DNA of 33,705 nucleotides from Candidatus Burarchaeum australiense (GCA_902386535.1 CABMJK010000042.1:1-33705); one strand, 5' to 3'; positions 1 through 8,300 are shown, counted from the first letter of the stretch. Notes: generated from the letters alone by a model not told the origin. Program-made: numbers and translations.

Positions 1-2
1 AG

Positions 3-797
3 TCGATAGCCAAGCTGCAGCAAAACATCGCCGAGCTGCTGCTCAAGAGCATGTTCACCATCGGGCCCTACGAGTACTTCGCCCTCATCCTGGGCGCGGC
101 GCTCAGCGCGTTCGTGCTCTCGTCGTTCTTCTTCCTCGTGCTGGCCGTGGTATTCCACTTCTCGGTGCTCACGGGCTTCCTAATGGCGCTCGCGGTCACC
201 ATAATCTCTCCGCTCATCGCGCACCACTACATCATCTTCACCGTGCAGAAGCGCATCCGCGAGGTCGACGTGAACCTGCTGGACGCGCTGAGGCACCTGC
301 TGAGCGAACTGAGCGCGGGCATCCCGCTCGGCACTGCCATCGAGTCCATTGCGAACGCGGATTACGGCATGGTGAGCGAACTTTTCCGGGAAAGCGTAGT
401 GCTCATAAAGGGAGGCGAGGACGTGGACGAGGCCTTCCGCATAAGTTCCGCGCGCACCAAGTCCCTGCCCTTCCAGCGCTTCGTGGCCACGTTGAGCTAT
501 GCGACCGCGAGCGGCGCGAACATCGAGGCCGCGCTCAAGGCCTACATAGATGAGCTCGAGTTCACGCAGGCCAACGAGATTTCGCTCTATGCCAACGAAG
601 CCATCAGGGACTCGACCTTCATGGTCATAATCACCGGCGTAATACCGGGCCTGCTGGTGTTCATGATTTCCCAAGGCTCGGTCATCTCGTCCATCCGCAT
701 CCCCGTAATCTACCTCCTTCCCATCTACCTCATCGCCTTCCCGCTCGTGAAATATCTCCTGACAGTGAGGCTAATCAAGTCCTCGCCTGGTGTTTAG
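3..797 (+). CDS. Type II/IV secretion F-domain (FlaJ/TadC-like) membrane protein, 5' end cut by window
   Basis: Assembly-platform protein of an archaeal type IV pilus-like machine, sitting in the membrane. The open frame runs without a stop to the left edge of the window, so the Met at 51 is probably internal and the true start lies upstream; 264 residues are visible. The layout is typical of one T2SSF domain: two hydrophobic segments, a cytoplasmic helical region with the usual LSAGIPLGTAIESIA-type helix-turn-helix and a Gly-rich stretch, then two C-terminal membrane segments. The next gene starts on the base after the stop, so the two are translationally linked and probably act as a pair in place of a single two-domain FlaJ. 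No secretion ATPase is visible here; it would be expected upstream of the window. Confidence 0.85.
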   Translation, partial: SIAKLQQNIAELLLKSMFTIGPYEYFALILGAALSAFVLSSFFFLVLAVVFHFSVLTGFLMALAVTIISPLIAHHYIIFTVQKRIREVDVNLLDALRHLLSELSAGIPLGTAIESIANADYGMVSELFRESVVLIKGGEDVDEAFRISSARTKSLPFQRFVATLSYATASGANIEAALKAYIDELEFTQANEISLYANEAIRDSTFMVIITGVIPGLLVFMISQGSVISSIRIPVIYLLPIYLIAFPLVKYLLTVRLIKSSPGV

Positions 798-1772
798 ATG
801 GCTGCCGCACGTTCCCAACCAGCTGTCCAACCTGTGGCCCAAAGCCAATTCAAGTTCAAGGCCTACGCGAGGCTGCATGAATACCTGGTGAAGCGGCTCG
901 CCACCTACTGCGACATCATCGGAGGGCCGAAAGGGCCGGACTACTGGGCGCGCACCGCCATAACCGCCGGCCTCGCGGGCTTCGCCCTCTCCTTCATCCT
1001 CATAATCTTCTTCACGGGCAGCATACTCTATGGCCTCCTGGGCGCCATCCTGGTCGGCTTCCTCGCGGGCTACACCGTGACCACCAGGCCGCAGTCTGCG
1101 GCCATCGCGAAGGTGGATGCCATGGAGCGCGCCCTCCCGCTGTTCCTCTCGCACCTCATCTCGACCTACGCGAGCAGGAAGAACATGCGAGACGCGCTGC
1201 TCATGAGCTCGCGCATAGACTACGGCCCGCTCACGGGCGAGCTGGTGGGCGCCATGCGCATCTACGAGGCCACTTCAGACGTCAACCAGGCATTCTACCG
1301 CTTCAAGGGCTTCGGCAACCGCTACATAACGCGCACGTTCGACCTCATCTCATTTTCCATGGAGAGCGGTGTGGACATCGTGAAGACCCTGAACATGATG
1401 ACGAGCGACATACAGCAGATAATCGAGGCGCGGGACGACAAGAACAGCCGCACGGGCCTCTCGGTATGGATGGTCTTCGCCTCCTCCGCCCTCTTCTACC
1501 CGCTTTTCGCCGGAGTGGGCTTCACCATCCTCGCAATTTTGGAAAACCTGCTGGGAGCGCACCTCTATTCGGCCAATGACAAGGGCCTGCTGCTCTTCAT
1601 CCTGCTCGCCTACATGGTCATCGGCGTGTGCATAGACGCCGTCTACATCGGGCAGGTGCGGTACAACTCGGTGAAGCAGGGCATAGTGAAGTTCCTGCCC
1701 TTCATGCTCGGAGTCGCGATAGCGGTCTTCCTGATTTCGATGACCGTGCTGCAGACGATGCTGATAGGGTAG
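798..1772 (+). CDS. Type II/IV secretion F-domain (FlaJ/TadC-like) membrane protein
   Basis: Second assembly-platform protein, 324 aa. After a basic, soluble N-terminus of about 55 residues there are two hydrophobic segments (about 55-95), a long cytoplasmic helical domain (about 105-220, with LPLFLSHLISTYAS and FSMESGVDIVKTL typical of T2SSF domains) and three C-terminal membrane spans. The ATG directly abuts the stop codon of the preceding F-domain gene, so one operon and possibly a heterodimer are likely. The gene ends facing a set of pilin-like genes on the other strand, which supports a role in assembling those pilins. Family call is firm; which pilins it handles is inferred. Confidence 0.85.
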   Translation: MAAARSQPAVQPVAQSQFKFKAYARLHEYLVKRLATYCDIIGGPKGPDYWARTAITAGLAGFALSFILIIFFTGSILYGLLGAILVGFLAGYTVTTRPQSAAIAKVDAMERALPLFLSHLISTYASRKNMRDALLMSSRIDYGPLTGELVGAMRIYEATSDVNQAFYRFKGFGNRYITRTFDLISFSMESGVDIVKTLNMMTSDIQQIIEARDDKNSRTGLSVWMVFASSALFYPLFAGVGFTILAILENLLGAHLYSANDKGLLLFILLAYMVIGVCIDAVYIGQVRYNSVKQGIVKFLPFMLGVAIAVFLISMTVLQTMLIG

Positions 1773-1791
1773 GTGGCCGACGTGGTTTCAA

Positions 1792-2145
1792 ATGTTAGAA
1801 GCTCTTCTGGCTGAAGAAAAACCCTTGCCGGGCCTACCTCTGTTTGCGAACAAAATATTCCGCTTCATCTTGCTGCCAGGTTGCTTGCTGGCCGTTTTAG
1901 TGGCTCTCGCTTCCAATTACTTTTTGATCGTTTCTCCCGGATTTCCACTTTTTCTGTTTTTGCTGTTTCCGCCCGCGTTCATCCTATTCATCGGCGTCAA
2001 TGGCGTTATTGCAAAAAAACTCGTTTCGTGGCATTACGGATGTGAAGTAACCGGCCTCTTAGCCGTGGTTTTCGGGATATTATTTATCTGCGTGGCAGCA
2101 TTCGCATTGTTCCTGCTCCTCGCGAATCTTGGCCATTTCTTTTGA
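1792..2145 (+). CDS. Small hypothetical membrane protein
   Basis: A 117-aa, very hydrophobic protein with about three to four membrane spans (near residues 25-45, 50-72, 85-115) and no recognisable motif. It begins 19 nt after the F-domain gene, so it could be transcribed with it. Base composition is visibly more AT-rich and codon use looser than in the two genes before it, which suggests a different origin or weaker selection. Function unknown; an accessory membrane subunit of the pilus machinery is possible but unsupported. Confidence 0.6.
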   Translation: MLEALLAEEKPLPGLPLFANKIFRFILLPGCLLAVLVALASNYFLIVSPGFPLFLFLLFPPAFILFIGVNGVIAKKLVSWHYGCEVTGLLAVVFGILFICVAAFALFLLLANLGHFF

Positions 2146-2194
2146 CTGCTCCTTCGAGAAATAGTTTGGAACCCGGAGTGACTGGCTGTCATGC

Positions 2195-2545
2195 CTACCC
2201 GCTGCGCCCGGACGGCAAAAAGAAGCTCGCACTCATGCCGTAGGTGCGGTCCTCGAGCACGCAGTAGGGCGGGTTGGCGGTGTTCATCGCAAACTCGATG
2301 TCATACTTGGGTGCGAGCTTCTGCTCTATTGCCGCTCGCCATGTGCCGCGGTTCCGGGGCTCGACCAAGACATAGCTCTTCTCAATCACGTTCCTGAGCA
2401 CCGAGAGCCTGTTGCTCCTCACCTCGTTGACGGCCGCCTCCTTGGACAGCAGCTTCGCCTCGCGCACGTTGTTCTGGAACACCCAGGCCAGCGTGCCGAG
2501 CAGCACTACGATGACGATGAACATCCCTGCCATGGCTTTTTTCAC
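2195..2545 (-). CDS. Pilin-cluster protein with single N-terminal membrane helix
   Basis: Last gene of the minus-strand pilin operon, 116 aa. It starts with GTG at 2545, preceded by GTGATC as ribosome binding site, and lies 4 nt after the stop of the gene before it. The N-terminus is Lys-rich then hydrophobic (residues about 8-24), followed by a soluble charged domain with a single Cys. It lacks the K-G-Q-x-x-x-E prepilin motif of its neighbours, so it may be a minor, non-processed component. Assignment to the pilus system rests on operon context and topology only. Confidence 0.6.
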   Translation of the reverse strand: MKKAMAGMFIVIVVLLGTLAWVFQNNVREAKLLSKEAAVNEVRSNRLSVLRNVIEKSYVLVEPRNRGTWRAAIEQKLAPKYDIEFAMNTANPPYCVLEDRTYGMSASFFLPSGRSG

Positions 2546-2549
2546 ATGA

Positions 2550-2978
2550 TCACGTCCAAACAGTGACAGTCACGAGCCTGTTGTCCTCGCCGCCCCTCAG
2601 CGGCAGGAGGGCGTAGAAGGTTTCCTTGTCCAGGGGCTCGGGCGCGTTCTCGTTCGTGCCCGAAAAGGTGCCCGCGCCCTCGACCGCCACGTCCACTTCC
2701 CCGAGGCCCAGCAGGTCCGCATACTGCGCCAGCCTGCCGTTTATGCGGAGCGTTTCGTCCGTGGTGTAGGCGCCCCGCTCGCTGCCGTCCATCAATGCGT
2801 CGTGCAAATCGTTGTCAAGGTAAATGGCGTTCACGCAGTCATAGCCCGCGCGCTCGAGCTGCATGTCCCAGGTCTGGTTCGTGCCAGTGCCCAGCAGAAG
2901 GTAGATGAACAGGATGGCGATGAACAGGGCAAGGACTGCCTCCAGCGTAAGCGCCTGCCCGCGCCCTATTCCTCCCAT
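2550..2978 (-). CDS. Pilin-like protein with variant class III signal peptide
   Basis: 142 aa. The N-terminus reads GRGQALTLEAVLALFIAILF: a basic/Gly-Gln prepilin cleavage-type motif directly before the hydrophobic helix. The Glu is five residues after the Gln rather than the usual four, so it is a variant of the class III (DUF361-like) signal. The rest is a soluble, probably extracellular domain. A GGGTAAT-type ribosome binding site precedes the ATG, and only 4 nt separate it from the upstream gene's stop. Likely a minor pilin processed by a prepilin peptidase encoded elsewhere. Confidence 0.65.
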   Translation of the reverse strand: MGGIGRGQALTLEAVLALFIAILFIYLLLGTGTNQTWDMQLERAGYDCVNAIYLDNDLHDALMDGSERGAYTTDETLRINGRLAQYADLLGLGEVDVAVEGAGTFSGTNENAPEPLDKETFYALLPLRGGEDNRLVTVTVWT

Positions 2979-2982
2979 CGGA

Positions 2983-4212
2983 TTACCCCGTCACCACGTG
3001 CAGCTTGTAGGTAAACGTGCCGTCGATGTAGGTGAAGTTCAGGGTGTTCATGCCCGGCTGCAGGTAGGGCGAGATGTCCATGCTCGTCGCGAGCGGAACC
3101 ACGAGGCCGTTCACCTTCAAGGCGTTCATCACCTTTTCCGGCTTGGCTGTATTGCTGTCCGGGCCGTAGTAGGAAACCTGCAGCAGCGCGGTGCCGAGCA
3201 CCTCCTGGTTGCAGCTGTTGGAGCCGCAGCCGCCTGTGGGGCTCTGGGCCTGCACGTTGATCACGTTGGCGCCCGTGTGCACGAGCGAGCGCGTCTCGTT
3301 CCTGGTGGCGGGCGGCGCGATGAGCGTCCTGCCGCTTATCCATACCGTGGCGCTTGAAATGTCCAGGTCCGCATCGTAGATTATCGCGTCGTCGGGCACC
3401 ACGGCGATGAGCGGGCTGTTGGTGTCATGGAAGGACGTCACGCCCGTGGCGCTGCCCTCGATGAACACGCTGTGCTTGAACACCCAGTCATAGGCGTAGA
3501 ACGAGACGTTCCTGAAAACATACTCGTGCGTGTCCGCAAGCTCTAACGTAGCCGACCTGATGGTCGCGTTCGGCAGCTGGATCGTCTCGACGAAGTGCGT
3601 GTTCATGGGTTCCACGATCTTGCGCTCCACCACCACGTCCGCCCCGCCCACGCCCCCGCCAACCACTGCGAACGGCACCTTCTTCTCCTTGAGCTTCTGG
3701 CCGTCCGCATCGATGGCAGTTACCGTGACGTTGTAGTTGCCTATCTGGTGCGGCACGAAGGTCACGGTTATCGAGCGCACGAGCGTAACGGTGACGTTGA
3801 ACTCCGAACCCGGCGAGGAAGTTATCTCGTTGCCATCGGGCCCGGTGATTGTCGCCCTCAGCTGGGGCACTAGCATTACCCCGGAGTAATCGTTCCAGAC
3901 CATGACCTGCATGACCGCGGGCTGGTTCGCGAAATACGGGTCGCTCTTCGCGACCTCGAGCCTCACGAGGCTCGCGTCCACCTCGCTCACGTTCGTGAGC
4001 TGCAGGCCCACGCGCTGTTCGGCGAACTGCTGGAGGAGCGAGAGCGAGGCGTTCTCGACGCCCGAGCGCACGGCCTGGGTGGCGTTCTGCTGCACCTTGC
4101 TTATGTCGGTGACCGTGGTTATGGCTGCCAGTATGAGGAGCACCACAACGCTCAGCAGGAGCAGGAATTCGATGGTCGTTTGCCCTTTTCTCGCGCTTTC
4201 CAACAAGTTCAT
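2983..4212 (-). CDS. Large pilin-like surface protein, class III signal peptide
   Basis: 409 aa from the ATG at 4212, chosen over the upstream in-frame start at 4248 because GGTGACGTGGTG precedes it and the leader becomes the expected short length. Residues about 9-35 hold ARKGQTTIEFLLLLSVVVLL, a textbook class III prepilin signal (cleavage expected before or at the Gln). After about residue 60 the protein is beta-rich with Ig-like segments (NYNVTVTAID), many NxT/NxS sequons and a Gly-rich hinge around 185-190, all consistent with an exposed, possibly N-glycosylated pilus or surface subunit. It is much longer than a typical pilin, so it may be a tip adhesin or minor subunit. Confidence 0.75.
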   Translation of the reverse strand: MNLLESARKGQTTIEFLLLLSVVVLLILAAITTVTDISKVQQNATQAVRSGVENASLSLLQQFAEQRVGLQLTNVSEVDASLVRLEVAKSDPYFANQPAVMQVMVWNDYSGVMLVPQLRATITGPDGNEITSSPGSEFNVTVTLVRSITVTFVPHQIGNYNVTVTAIDADGQKLKEKKVPFAVVGGGVGGADVVVERKIVEPMNTHFVETIQLPNATIRSATLELADTHEYVFRNVSFYAYDWVFKHSVFIEGSATGVTSFHDTNSPLIAVVPDDAIIYDADLDISSATVWISGRTLIAPPATRNETRSLVHTGANVINVQAQSPTGGCGSNSCNQEVLGTALLQVSYYGPDSNTAKPEKVMNALKVNGLVVPLATSMDISPYLQPGMNTLNFTYIDGTFTYKLHVVTG

Positions 4213-4272
4213 CACCACGTCACCAATTTTTCGCCCGTTTTCGCCCAAAAGTGCAATCCCGCCCGAACAAAC

Positions 4273-4647
4273 TCACCAGGTCTCGACCGTCAGCAGCTGC
4301 GCCCTCCCGTTCACGAACACGAGCCTGTTGCTCGCGTACACCTCGCCCAGGAGCGGCGCCTCGCTTCCGAACCGCAGCGCGCCCACGTCTATCTCCACGT
4401 TGTCGGGCAGCGGCCTGTCGCTGAGCGCGCTGAAATCCAGCTCGCCCGCGCCGGTCACGTATTTCTTGACTATCTGGTCCGCCGCGCTGTCCGCGCCCCA
4501 GGCCTTCCTTGCCGAGAGCATCTGCTCGACAGTTCGGTGGTCAAATATAAAAAGGTTCGATATGACGAGCGCCGTCGATATGGACAGGATTATGAGCGCG
4601 AGGATGAAATCCTCGAAAGTGAAAATTCCCTTCTTCTTTTTGTCCAT
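4273..4647 (-). CDS. Pilin-like protein with degenerate class III signal
   Basis: 124 aa from the ATG at 4647, supported by GTGATTGC just upstream; the longer in-frame start at 4692 has no such site. The N-terminus MDKKKKGIFTFEDFILALII resembles the class III prepilin signal, with a KG and a Glu just before the hydrophobic helix, but the Gln is replaced by Ile. A soluble domain of about 85 residues follows. Fourth gene of the pilin operon. Whether it is still cleaved by the prepilin peptidase is unclear. Confidence 0.65.
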   Translation of the reverse strand: MDKKKKGIFTFEDFILALIILSISTALVISNLFIFDHRTVEQMLSARKAWGADSAADQIVKKYVTGAGELDFSALSDRPLPDNVEIDVGALRFGSEAPLLGEVYASNRLVFVNGRAQLLTVETW

Positions 4648-4732
4648 GCAATCACGCCGCTTGCCCGTGCATCCGCCGCTGCCTGCCCGCACAGTTGCCG
4701 TCCGTTCTCATTCCATGCCCGTCTGCCCCTCA

Positions 4733-5140
4733 TCACATGCTGCGGATGACCAATACCTTGCCCGCGCTGTTCGGATGCTGCTCCATGAGCACCGCGTCCA
4801 GCGGCCTGCCCGACTCCACCGCCGCCTTGCCGTACCCGTAATCGACCACGACCTGGCTGCCCGAGAAATACACCTTGTAGTCCAGCTGCCTGCCGAGCGA
4901 GTCTATCCTGTTCGGCAGGACCACCGTGGTCGAGCACTCGAAGCCGCAGGAGTCCCGGAACATTGCGTCCACGGCCATGACCGTGCGCTGGCCTATGGAC
5001 ACCGCGGCTATGCGCGCGCTGCTGTCCTCGAGAGTGTCCTTCACCCCGCCGGCCACGTAGAGCAGCGAGGCGAACACTATGACTGCCGAGGCCACGGTCA
5101 TGGAGAACTCCATGCTGAGTTGCCCTTTTCGCGTCCGCAT
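4733..5140 (-). CDS. Pilin-like protein, class III signal peptide
   Basis: 135 aa from the ATG at 5140, which has GTGGTG about 7 nt upstream; a GTG at 5152 is the alternative. The leader MRTRKGQLSMEF followed by about 20 hydrophobic residues is a clear class III prepilin signal. Two Cys residues in DSCGFEC could form a disulfide in the extracellular part. Lies in the middle of the minus-strand operon, about 100 nt after the upstream gene. Confidence 0.7.
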   Translation of the reverse strand: MRTRKGQLSMEFSMTVASAVIVFASLLYVAGGVKDTLEDSSARIAAVSIGQRTVMAVDAMFRDSCGFECSTTVVLPNRIDSLGRQLDYKVYFSGSQVVVDYGYGKAAVESGRPLDAVLMEQHPNSAGKVLVIRSM

Positions 5141-5240
5141 AAACAACACCACGCATTATTTCTTCCCGCTCCGCACCCGTCCGCACAGTCTCAACCGCCG
5201 CCCCTGCCCGAACAGCGCCCTTTCCCAAATCATTTCCCGC

Positions 5241-5732
5241 CTAGCTACCGACCACCTGTATTACCACGTCTCCCGGCGCGCGGGAGTAGATTACTGCCGT
5301 GTATTCTCCCGGCTTGTAGAGGATGTCCTGCGGTATGAACGAGAGCTTGTAGGGCACCCGCCGGCTCCACTGCTGGCCGTTGAACTCGAAGTTTATGTTA
5401 TACCAGCCGCCGCCCAGGCCGACCTGCTGGAAGTTCTCGAGGCTCGGCGGTATGCTGAGCTGGATGTGCCTCTGCGAGCCCGGCTGCAGCGAATCGGCGG
5501 AGTTGAATATCACTTCGAGCGAATTCACGAACCTCGTGGCGCCCGAGGCGCTCTTTATGCCGCCCACGCCCTGCTGGAACGTGAGCAGTGCAATCATGAA
5601 GATGAGCGAACTGATGGCCAGCACGAGCATGAACTCGACCGCTATCTGCCCCTTCAGTTTCCCGCGCACGAAGCCTGCGGCCGCCATGCGTCCCCGCCTT
5701 GCCTCTAGAAACCTGCTCCTTCCAATCTCCAT
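5241..5732 (-). CDS. Pilin-like protein, class III signal peptide with long leader
   Basis: 163 aa. The motif KLKGQIAVEFMLVLAISSLI marks a class III prepilin signal, but the leader before it is about 26 residues and rich in Arg, longer than in its neighbours; the ATG at 5732 is supported by GGCGATC immediately upstream. A shorter start at the internal Met 16 is possible. The C-terminal domain is beta-rich (GWYNINFEF, YTAVIYSRAPGDVVIQVV). It starts 19 nt after the first gene of the operon. Confidence 0.7.
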   Translation of the reverse strand: MEIGRSRFLEARRGRMAAAGFVRGKLKGQIAVEFMLVLAISSLIFMIALLTFQQGVGGIKSASGATRFVNSLEVIFNSADSLQPGSQRHIQLSIPPSLENFQQVGLGGGWYNINFEFNGQQWSRRVPYKLSFIPQDILYKPGEYTAVIYSRAPGDVVIQVVGS

Positions 5733-5751
5733 CTGATCGCCATTTTTCCTG

Positions 5752-6234
5752 TCAGCACGTCGTGACCGTGAACTGCCCGCTGCCAGGCTCGTTGTCGTGC
5801 TTCTCCGCGCTTACGGTGTAAAGGCCCGCTATCTGGGGCGTGAACGTCACCGTGCCGTCAGCCGCCGTATTCCTGCTATCCACGGTCGTGGTCTCGCTGT
5901 TGAGCTTGACAGTTGCCTCGGCCACGGGGCCGTCCTCGTTCTTCACCGTCACGGTTATGGTCTCGAGCACGCAGTGGACCGCGCCCAGCTCCGGGTTGGT
6001 GGTGACCGTCAGATGCAGCGAAGGCCCGTTCGGCTCGGAGCCCACCTGCCTGAGGTTCTCGAGCTGGCTGCCTATCGCGCCCACGGGCGTCTCCTCCTTG
6101 CCGCTTATGTTCACCGGCTTCTCGGCCTCGGACTTGAGGGAGTTGACGGTCATCAGCACGCCCGCGAAAAGGAGCACTACGACGGATATTAGGAGCAGGT
6201 ACTCGATCGTTGTTTGCCCTTTTTTCGACAGCAT
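5752..6234 (-). CDS. Pilin-like protein, class III signal peptide, first gene of operon
   Basis: 160 aa from the ATG at 6234, which has GGTGATG 10 nt upstream; in-frame starts at 6246 and 6249 would put the binding site inside the gene. Leader MLSKKGQTTIEYLLLISVVV is a classic class III prepilin signal, nearly identical to that of the 409-aa surface protein. The mature part carries a carboxypeptidase-regulatory/Ig-like beta domain (VAEATVKLNSETTTVDS, ADGTVTFTPQIAGLYTV) typical of exposed surface proteins. Being promoter-proximal, it may be the most abundant of the set. Confidence 0.75.
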   Translation of the reverse strand: MLSKKGQTTIEYLLLISVVVLLFAGVLMTVNSLKSEAEKPVNISGKEETPVGAIGSQLENLRQVGSEPNGPSLHLTVTTNPELGAVHCVLETITVTVKNEDGPVAEATVKLNSETTTVDSRNTAADGTVTFTPQIAGLYTVSAEKHDNEPGSGQFTVTTC

Positions 6235-6267
6235 GGTCGCGCCCATCACCTTATAAACTGGGGTTAT

Positions 6268-6283
6268 TTAATAAACTTTCGAG
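6268..6283 (-). promoter_or_regulatory. AT-rich TATA-like promoter of the pilin operon
   Basis: Read on the minus strand, AGTTTATTAAATAACC stands out as an archaeal TATA-like element. It lies about 35-50 nt before the ATG at 6234, which leaves room for a short leader with the GGTGATG ribosome binding site. A second AT-rich hexamer, TTTATAA, lies closer to the gene at about 6250-6257. Confidence 0.5.
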
Positions 6284-6325
6284 TTAGTTCGGACAACGCA
6301 GAGTTTATTGCGTGATTGCGCGCAT

Positions 6326-6397
6326 GATGGCGGCGTTCACGAGTTCGGAGTCGGTCGTGCCCCTGATGGCAGCGTTCATGAGTTTGGAGTCGGTTCG
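6326..6397 (+). repeat. 39-bp tandem duplication upstream of glycosyltransferase
   Basis: Two copies with a period of 39 bp: unit 1 starts at 6326 and unit 2 at 6365. The first 30 bases match with three substitutions. Each copy contains GGAGTCGG-type sequence; in the second copy this is the likely ribosome binding site (GGAG) of the glycosyltransferase ATG at 6398. The period is a multiple of three and the frame stays open, so it could also be read as a repeated 13-aa N-terminal extension. Confidence 0.7.
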
Positions 6398-7570
6398 ATG
6401 AGGCTCGCGATAGCGCACCCGTTCCTGCACGTGAAAGGCGGGGCTGAGAAGGTGGTGCTCAAAATAGCGCAGAAGTTCGACGCCACGGTTTTCTGCACCG
6501 ACTACGACCAGCACAAGACCTACCCCGAGTTTTCCAGCCTGGACATCCGCGTGCTGCCGCGCGGCCACATGACCAAGCTCTTCGCGTTATTCCCGAAACG
6601 GGCGCGCGAGGCGGCCATAGCGGGCCAGCAGTTCTGGAACTGGAAGGCGCCGGACGAGTTCGACGTCGTGAATGCGCAGGGCACGCCCAGCGAGTGGGTG
6701 AGGCACAGGAATTCGCCCGTGGCCTGGTTCTGCCACTCACCCAACCGCGAGGCCTTCGTTCTCTATGAATGGCGCCAGAGGCAGCGCAACATCGCCGAGC
6801 GCGCGGTCTACCGCTCCTTCGTGCACATGTACAAGCACTTCGAGTTCGCCACCGTGCCGAAAATCGAGCACATATTCGCCAACAGCGAGACCACGCGCGA
6901 GCGCATTGCAAAATATTTGCACCGCAAGGACGCGGAAGTGCTCCACCCGGGCGTGGACTGCAGGGAGTTCGAATGCAAGGGCTACGAGAAGTTCTTCTTC
7001 TACCCCTCGCGCATCGTGCCAGAGAAGCGGTTCGAGCTCGCCATCGAGGCTTTCGAGAAATTCAGGAAAGCGAGGAAAGCTGCGGGCGGGAAGGCCAGGA
7101 ACGAAAGATGGAAGCTCGTGCTTGCAGGCGCGCTGCACCACGGGATACCTCACCACGTGGACTACTACAACAAGCTCGCGGAACTCGCCTCCAGGGACCC
7201 GGACGTCGAGATTCTCCTGGACCTCCAGTCCAACAAGATACGCGACCTCTATGCTCGCTGCTATTCTGTTCTTTACACACCCATCCACGAGGACTTCGGC
7301 ATAGTGCCGCTGGAAGGCTTTGCCTCGTGCAAGCCAGTGCTGGCCTGGAACGAGGGCGGGCCGCGCGAGATAGTGGAAGAGGGCAAGAACGGATACCTGG
7401 TGAACAACACGAACGAGCTGGCCGCGAAGATGGCCTATCTTGCGGACAGGCCCAAGCTCGCGGAGCAGATGGGCAAGGCGGGCCGCGCCCGCGCAGAGCG
7501 AGACTTCTCGTGGGAAAGATTCCTGACGAGGTTCGGGGCAGCGTGCGAGAAGCTTAGTGCTTCTCGCTGA
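6398..7570 (+). CDS. GT4-family glycosyltransferase
   Basis: 390 aa, GT-B fold. The N-terminus MRLAIAHPFLHVKGGAEKVV is the usual donor-loop start of GT4 enzymes. The C-terminal half has the retaining-GT EX7E motif: E298 to E306 in HEDFGIVPLEGFA, followed by GGPREIV. No membrane span is evident, so a cytoplasmic or membrane-associated enzyme that transfers a sugar from a nucleotide-sugar is likely, for glycolipid, N-glycan or surface glycan. ATG 6398 is preferred because homology starts there and GGAG lies 9 nt upstream; the open frame extends back to a TTG at 6308 through the tandem repeat. It ends tail-to-tail, overlapping the opposite gene by 17 bp. Confidence 0.85.
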   Translation: MRLAIAHPFLHVKGGAEKVVLKIAQKFDATVFCTDYDQHKTYPEFSSLDIRVLPRGHMTKLFALFPKRAREAAIAGQQFWNWKAPDEFDVVNAQGTPSEWVRHRNSPVAWFCHSPNREAFVLYEWRQRQRNIAERAVYRSFVHMYKHFEFATVPKIEHIFANSETTRERIAKYLHRKDAEVLHPGVDCREFECKGYEKFFFYPSRIVPEKRFELAIEAFEKFRKARKAAGGKARNERWKLVLAGALHHGIPHHVDYYNKLAELASRDPDVEILLDLQSNKIRDLYARCYSVLYTPIHEDFGIVPLEGFASCKPVLAWNEGGPREIVEEGKNGYLVNNTNELAAKMAYLADRPKLAEQMGKAGRARAERDFSWERFLTRFGAACEKLSASR

Positions 7571-8300
7571 GCGGCGGATTGGCGAGCGCTTCCAGTTCCT
7601 GGGATTTCAGATGGCACGCGGAAGCTTCGAGAAGCGCGGTGTCCGCACGAATTTGGCTGGCCTGGGCGGCATAATCTGCCAAGGGAACTGCCGCATGCTT
7701 TCCCACGACCTCATACCCTCCTTTCACATACTCATAGTGCGAGCCTGCCAGCACGTATGCTTCGTTGGCGGCCGCATAGCACGCTGCCGCTTTTTTATAG
7801 CATGTAATTGACGCTTTCCTGTCATAGATATGTTCCGTGCTTTCGCCATTTTTCTGGCTGAAATCCGCCAAATACATGAGCAGGTGGCCCTTTGCCGCCA
7901 TCAGCTCGGCAGCCTTCCACCGGTTCGTCACGTCGGGCATTTCCTTTACGCTGTCGTAGGCAGCATCCAGCGTTTTCACGCACTCTTCATTGGAACCCAA
8001 AAGCCCGCGTATGGTGTGCAAGATCTCGATCTTGTCTCTGGGCGAGACACCCTCTGCGTCAGGCGCCAGCGCGCGGCATGCCTCCAACGCCTCGTCCATG
8101 GCGCTTTTGATTTTCGTTTCGGGATGGGAGACTTTGTCATAGAGCCTGCTATGTATGCCGCCCCTGCCGGTGCGAATCCGGTTCAGCCTCATAAACCGCC
8201 TATGGGCGCCTGCGATGGAATTGTAAAAAGAATTCGCGGTTCTGGTCCCGGCTACAACCTCCTTCTCGCCAAGCACGGGTGTTTTTGCAGTAATTATCAT
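7554..8300 (-). CDS. Hypothetical all-alpha protein, TPR-like
   Basis: 248 aa, not recognised. After a short N-terminus with Arg-rich patches the protein is almost entirely helical and Ala-rich, with TPR-like helix pairs near the C-terminus (for example KASITCYKKAAACYAAANEAY, residues about 165-185). No signal peptide or membrane span. It is less GC-rich than the sugar genes beside it. The ATG at 8300 has AGAGGTTGG upstream, and the upstream element TTTAAAAAGCCGGAAAGGC closely resembles that of the 533-aa orphan at 12010. This suggests independent transcription and possibly shared control. Confidence 0.6.
   Translation of the reverse strand: MIITAKTPVLGEKEVVAGTRTANSFYNSIAGAHRRFMRLNRIRTGRGGIHSRLYDKVSHPETKIKSAMDEALEACRALAPDAEGVSPRDKIEILHTIRGLLGSNEECVKTLDAAYDSVKEMPDVTNRWKAAELMAAKGHLLMYLADFSQKNGESTEHIYDRKASITCYKKAAACYAAANEAYVLAGSHYEYVKGGYEVVGKHAAVPLADYAAQASQIRADTALLEASACHLKSQELEALANPPLSEKH

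Noticed and set aside
3902-5338. Open frame of 478 codons on the plus strand across the pilin genes
   Set aside because: Antisense to three genes with clear prepilin signals. It is low-complexity and Ser/Arg/Pro-rich, with no ribosome binding site or domain; long shadow frames are expected at this GC content.
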